45,194 nt of DNA from Pseudomonadota bacterium (GTDB taxonomy: Bacteria; Pseudomonadota; Gammaproteobacteria; UBA5335): contig JAXHTV010000019.1 in the NCBI GenBank assembly GCA_034189865.1, positions 1-45,194 on the forward strand, in the 5' to 3' direction. Below, in pieces: positions 43,334-45,194 of the stretch. Within the stretch, counting starts at the first letter, position 1. The number at the start of each line of letters is the position of its first letter. A program made the position numbers and the translations under genes. The notes under the pieces are model-generated. The model saw only the letters and a list, made by a program, of their open reading frames with translations. It was not told where the DNA came from and made no database searches.

Positions 43334-43362
43334 TTGACAATGATTCGCATTCGTACTAACTT
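43334..43362 (+). promoter_or_regulatory. Promoter of bfd
   Basis: -35 TTGACA at 43334-43339, exactly 17 bases, -10 TAACTT at 43357-43362, 42 bases before the bfd ATG. It overlaps the Fur-like site. Confidence 0.75.
43336..43354 (+). promoter_or_regulatory. Fur-box-like operator of bfd
   Basis: GACAATGATTCGCATTCGT shows AATG-ATTCG-CATT symmetry and matches much of the Fur consensus GATAATGATAATCATTATC; it covers the -35/-10 spacer. Repression by iron-loaded Fur is what is known for bfd elsewhere. Confidence 0.65.
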
Positions 43363-43404
43363 CAACTGGTATCGAAACATCGCGGGGGCCATCGGTGAGT
43401 CAGT

Positions 43405-43605
43405 ATGTACGTATGTGTTTGTAAAAGAGTCACAGATCGCCAAATACGCGAACTCATCGCTGAACAGGGCGCGGGAGATCTCGATACTTTAAGATGTCAC
43501 CTCGGCGTCGCCACCGGATGCGGTAAATGCGAGGAGGCGGCCATGTCGATGATTCATCTCCACGCCAATCGGGGCGATGAAAACCCCGATGCGCGAGCCG
43601 CCTAA
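43405..43605 (+). CDS. bfd: Bfd, bacterioferritin-associated ferredoxin
   Basis: Small [2Fe-2S] protein, 66 residues, that helps release iron from bacterioferritin by passing electrons from the NADPH-linked reductase. ATG 43405 with GGTGAG upstream. Cluster ligands are Cys4 and Cys6 (MYVCVCKRV) and Cys39 and Cys42 (GCGKC), the Bfd pattern C-x-C...C-x2-C. No bacterioferritin gene is in the window. The neighbour fpr supports the electron path NADPH-Fpr-Bfd. Confidence 0.94.
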   Translation: MYVCVCKRVTDRQIRELIAEQGAGDLDTLRCHLGVATGCGKCEEAAMSMIHLHANRGDENPDARAA

Positions 43606-43834
43606 CGCATCGGCTTCGAAAACCAGCGCCCGGTCGGCTATGCATAGACTGAGAAAAAACAACTAAACGCGGCGCCCGGCGGCCCTCACCCGAAACTCAA
43701 ACGGCACCGTCTCGTGAATTTTTATTGAACCTCTCCCCGTCTCCGAGCTTTTCTTGTATCTTGATCACACTGCCGAATGTTTATCGGCGAGTTCCCTTCT
43801 CTCAACGCACATCATGTATCGAAGGAGCGACCCC

Positions 43835-44260
43835 ATGACGCGACTTAAAACCTACTTCATCGCATGGACCGCCGCATTGCTGATTCCATTCACGGTCAAT
43901 GCCGAACTTACTCCGATGACCGATCACGAGCTGACCCAAGTCAGTGGCCAAGCCTACACCGTGAAACTGGTCGTATCGGACACATTGAATATCAAGTTTA
44001 ACTACCCCATACCGGATCTCACCGAGCGGAACATTGTGATCGGCACCGTACCGGTGAGCGATCTGGCTCGGGGCGCGGAGGCCCAGTACCCAGGTCTCGT
44101 TGAACTGGGTCGGAATACTCTGATCTTGGGAATCAATACCCTGACCGGCGATCTGCTAATCGGCGGGTTAACCGCGCTGCTGGCGATCAACCCGGCCACG
44201 GTACCGCTGACTCCGTTCGTCGACCTGCTGCCCACCTTGTCGGTATCCTACGCGCCCTGA
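43835..44260 (+). CDS. Secreted protein with D-x-E-L-T-x-V-S-G-Q N-terminal signature
   Basis: 141 residues. ATG 43835 has AAGGAG seven bases upstream; a longer frame from 43754 is not used. Signal peptide 1-23 (NA-EL). The mature protein begins ELTPMTDHELTQVSGQAYT, the short signature seen at the N-terminus of secreted proteins linked to C39-peptidase pilus or filament clusters (such as the Acinetobacter Fil system). The rest is hydrophobic, beta-like, rich in Leu, Ile, Val and Thr, without Cys. It stands alone, followed by a terminator. I infer a possible substrate of a C39 protease, one of which lies 38 kb away. Confidence 0.7.
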   Translation: MTRLKTYFIAWTAALLIPFTVNAELTPMTDHELTQVSGQAYTVKLVVSDTLNIKFNYPIPDLTERNIVIGTVPVSDLARGAEAQYPGLVELGRNTLILGINTLTGDLLIGGLTALLAINPATVPLTPFVDLLPTLSVSYAP

Positions 44261-44285
44261 TCCAGGGTACACGGACAATGGCAAA

Positions 44286-44304
44286 GCGCCTGCGTATCAG
44301 GCGC
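44286..44304. other. Short perfect hairpin
   Basis: GCGCCTG/CAGGCGC with a five-base loop, directly beside the bidirectional terminator, followed by seven A on the plus strand. On the minus strand it is followed by only three T, so it is more likely a companion hairpin than a terminator. Confidence 0.45.
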
Positions 44305-44336
44305 AAAAAAACGGCCCGCGATAAGCGGGCCGTTTT
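44305..44336. terminator. Bidirectional intrinsic terminator
   Basis: Stem CGGCCCGC/GCGGGCCG (44312-44319 and 44325-44332) with a five-base loop. Four T follow on the plus strand; seven T on the minus strand. It serves both the secreted-protein gene and the convergent His/Gly-tailed gene. Confidence 0.85.
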
Positions 44337-44458
44337 CTAAGGAAGGTTCAGTCAAAAAGTCAGGAAATCAACCACACGCGATTCCCCGCTACTTAACCTC
44401 AGGAATCGGCCAAGCCGATCGAACCAGCTTGCAAGCGGCGAAAAGCCAAGCGGACCCT

Positions 44459-44860
44459 CTAATGGCCGCCGTGCCCGCCACCGCCGGTGGGTTTATGCTT
44501 GCGCGGACCGGGTTCATAGTTTTTCACGCCCCCTAGCGGACGGCCTTGCCCGTCAAGCTTAAAGCCCATCGACCAAGCGCGCTGGTCCATTGCTTCTTTG
44601 TGAGCGGCGCGAAACTCGTTGCGCTCCGCTTCGGTTTCAAACTCATGCAGGCGATCACGGTAAGCTTTGCGCTCCCCTTTGGTCATCATCGCCCCGCCGT
44701 AGATTTCTTCCTGTGCCAGAGGGTTTGCACTGGTGGTCCGATCCCAGACTTCCGAGCCCTCTCCCACGAAATTCGGTGGCTGGGCATTGGCCGCTACCGT
44801 GCTCAGCGACAATAAAATCGCCGCGTTGATCAGGATGTAACCTGCACCTTTGCTATTCAT
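44459..44860 (-). CDS. Small periplasmic protein with Gly/His tail
   Basis: 133 residues, ATG 44860 with AAGGA about eight bases upstream; the frame open to 44926 is not used. Signal peptide about 1-26 (VAANA-QPP). The mature part is a polar, charged helical stretch (TKGERKAYRDRLHEFETEAERNEF, residues 60-83, split here as two pieces), followed by GFKLDGQGRPLGG and a low-complexity end GGGGHGGH. His-rich ends can bind metal. No family recognised. Confidence 0.72.
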   Translation of the reverse strand: MNSKGAGYILINAAILLSLSTVAANAQPPNFVGEGSEVWDRTTSANPLAQEEIYGGAMMTKGERKAYRDRLHEFETEAERNEFRAAHKEAMDQRAWSMGFKLDGQGRPLGGVKNYEPGPRKHKPTGGGGHGGH

Positions 44861-44986
44861 CACTCCAATCCTTTGATTTTTGATAGTTCGAAGACCGGTC
44901 GAGCAAAATCGACGGTCCCGATTCATCGACCCAACGTTTAAGACCGGCGCTCTAGGATACCGCCTTGGGTCGGCATCGCAAGCCTT

Positions 44987-45194
44987 CTATAGCGAATGGC
45001 CGGCTCCACGCTGCGCAATGGCCTCGAAGCGCGCTTGGCAACCCAGACACCGCTGCGCTTCCGGCTGGGCTTGCATTCTCCTCCACCCGATCGGTTCTCC
45101 GCAGTCACTACACTCACCGAAACCGCCCGCCTTGATTCTTTGAAGCGCGGCTTCCACATCTCTGATTTCATGGATATGGCGGTCGATATCGGCC
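44987..45194 (-). CDS. DksA/TraR-type C4 zinc-finger protein (C-terminal part only)
   Basis: Runs off the right window edge, so about 68 C-terminal residues are seen, ending with stop TAG at 44989-44987. The sequence has an HEIRDVEAALQRIKAGGFGECSDCGEPIGW stretch (split here: RDVEAALQRIKAGGFG then CSDCG) and the second pair C-L-G-C, so the four zinc Cys of the TraR/DksA finger are present. DksA-like proteins act on RNA polymerase; whether this one does is unknown. It is 126 bases upstream of the His/Gly-tailed gene on the same strand. Confidence 0.85.
   Translation of the reverse strand, partial: ADIDRHIHEIRDVEAALQRIKAGGFGECSDCGEPIGWRRMQAQPEAQRCLGCQARFEAIAQRGAGHSL

Noticed and set aside
44938-45171. 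77-codon minus-strand frame at the right end
   Set aside because: The other minus-strand frame (44987-45194) has the four-Cys DksA/TraR finger and is the real gene.
1-45194. tRNA, rRNA, IS elements or CRISPR arrays
   Set aside because: No cloverleaf with CCA end, no rRNA core, no transposase with inverted ends and no regularly spaced repeats were found.

Overview
The window looks like chromosomal DNA of a gammaproteobacterium with moderate-to-high GC content, probably a free-living environmental lineage. Supporting signs are the conserved block yggS-proC-yggT-DUF167-metX-metW-DUF4426 next to pilT/pilU, an MSHA pilus operon, HspQ, SohB, Bfd/Fpr, a PagL-type lipid A deacylase and Fur-box-like sites. 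I see no rRNA, tRNA, IS element, prophage or CRISPR array. The exact genus cannot be told from the sequence alone.

Layout. 1-5313 (minus strand) is the start of an MSHA/type IV pilus assembly operon: mshI (PilM-like), a PilN-like gene, mshJ (PilO-like), mshK (PilP-like), the secretin mshL, and the 5' part of mshE, an ATPase with a c-di-GMP-binding type N-terminus, which runs off the left edge. 5705-7645 (plus) holds a C39 peptidase plus an outer-membrane barrel protein, a pair resembling functional-amyloid or pilus export modules. 7693-11030 (minus) carries three consecutive PilT-family retraction ATPases (pilT, pilU and a second pilU-like gene). 11130-16174 (plus) is the housekeeping block yggS, proC, yggT, DUF167, metX, metW and a DUF4426 protein. 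16215-21271 (minus) has TerB-like, HspQ, MoaB, an alpha/beta hydrolase, a CPA1 antiporter with an RCK-like domain and a double-hotdog thioesterase-like protein. A PagL-like gene and sohB diverge at 22.1 kb, followed by two membrane diguanylate cyclases (23.3-26.6 kb).

The ~930-base gap between the two cyclase genes is the least ordinary part of the window. It has a textbook sigma-70 promoter, a stem-loop, a duplicated stem-loop motif with an anti-Shine-Dalgarno-like CTCCTCC stretch, and two strong intrinsic terminators: an orphan small RNA locus or a tandem leader.

26.8-33.6 kb contains mdh, a VOC protein, a saccharopine dehydrogenase-like reductase, a probable Fur-controlled porin/FMN-binding/PepSY group and a GT9/DUF6165 pair. 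33.7-42.3 kb is a mixed set: a large secreted protein of unknown function, a Mo-carrier-like protein, a lipoprotein, an acyl-CoA dehydrogenase, SIMPL, an FmdB-like protein, PhoD-like, transglutaminase-like and SprT-like proteins. The right end has fpr and bfd (divergent, with a Fur box), a small secreted protein with a D-x-E-L-T-x-V-S-G-Q signature, a His/Gly-tailed periplasmic protein and a partial DksA/TraR zinc-finger protein.

Themes that connect the genes are surface appendages (MSHA pilus, twitching ATPases, C39 export), c-di-GMP (two cyclases with GG(D/E)EF and I-sites and a possible receptor in MshE), envelope remodelling (PagL, GT9, porins) and iron handling (Fur-like sites at bfd and at the porin operon).
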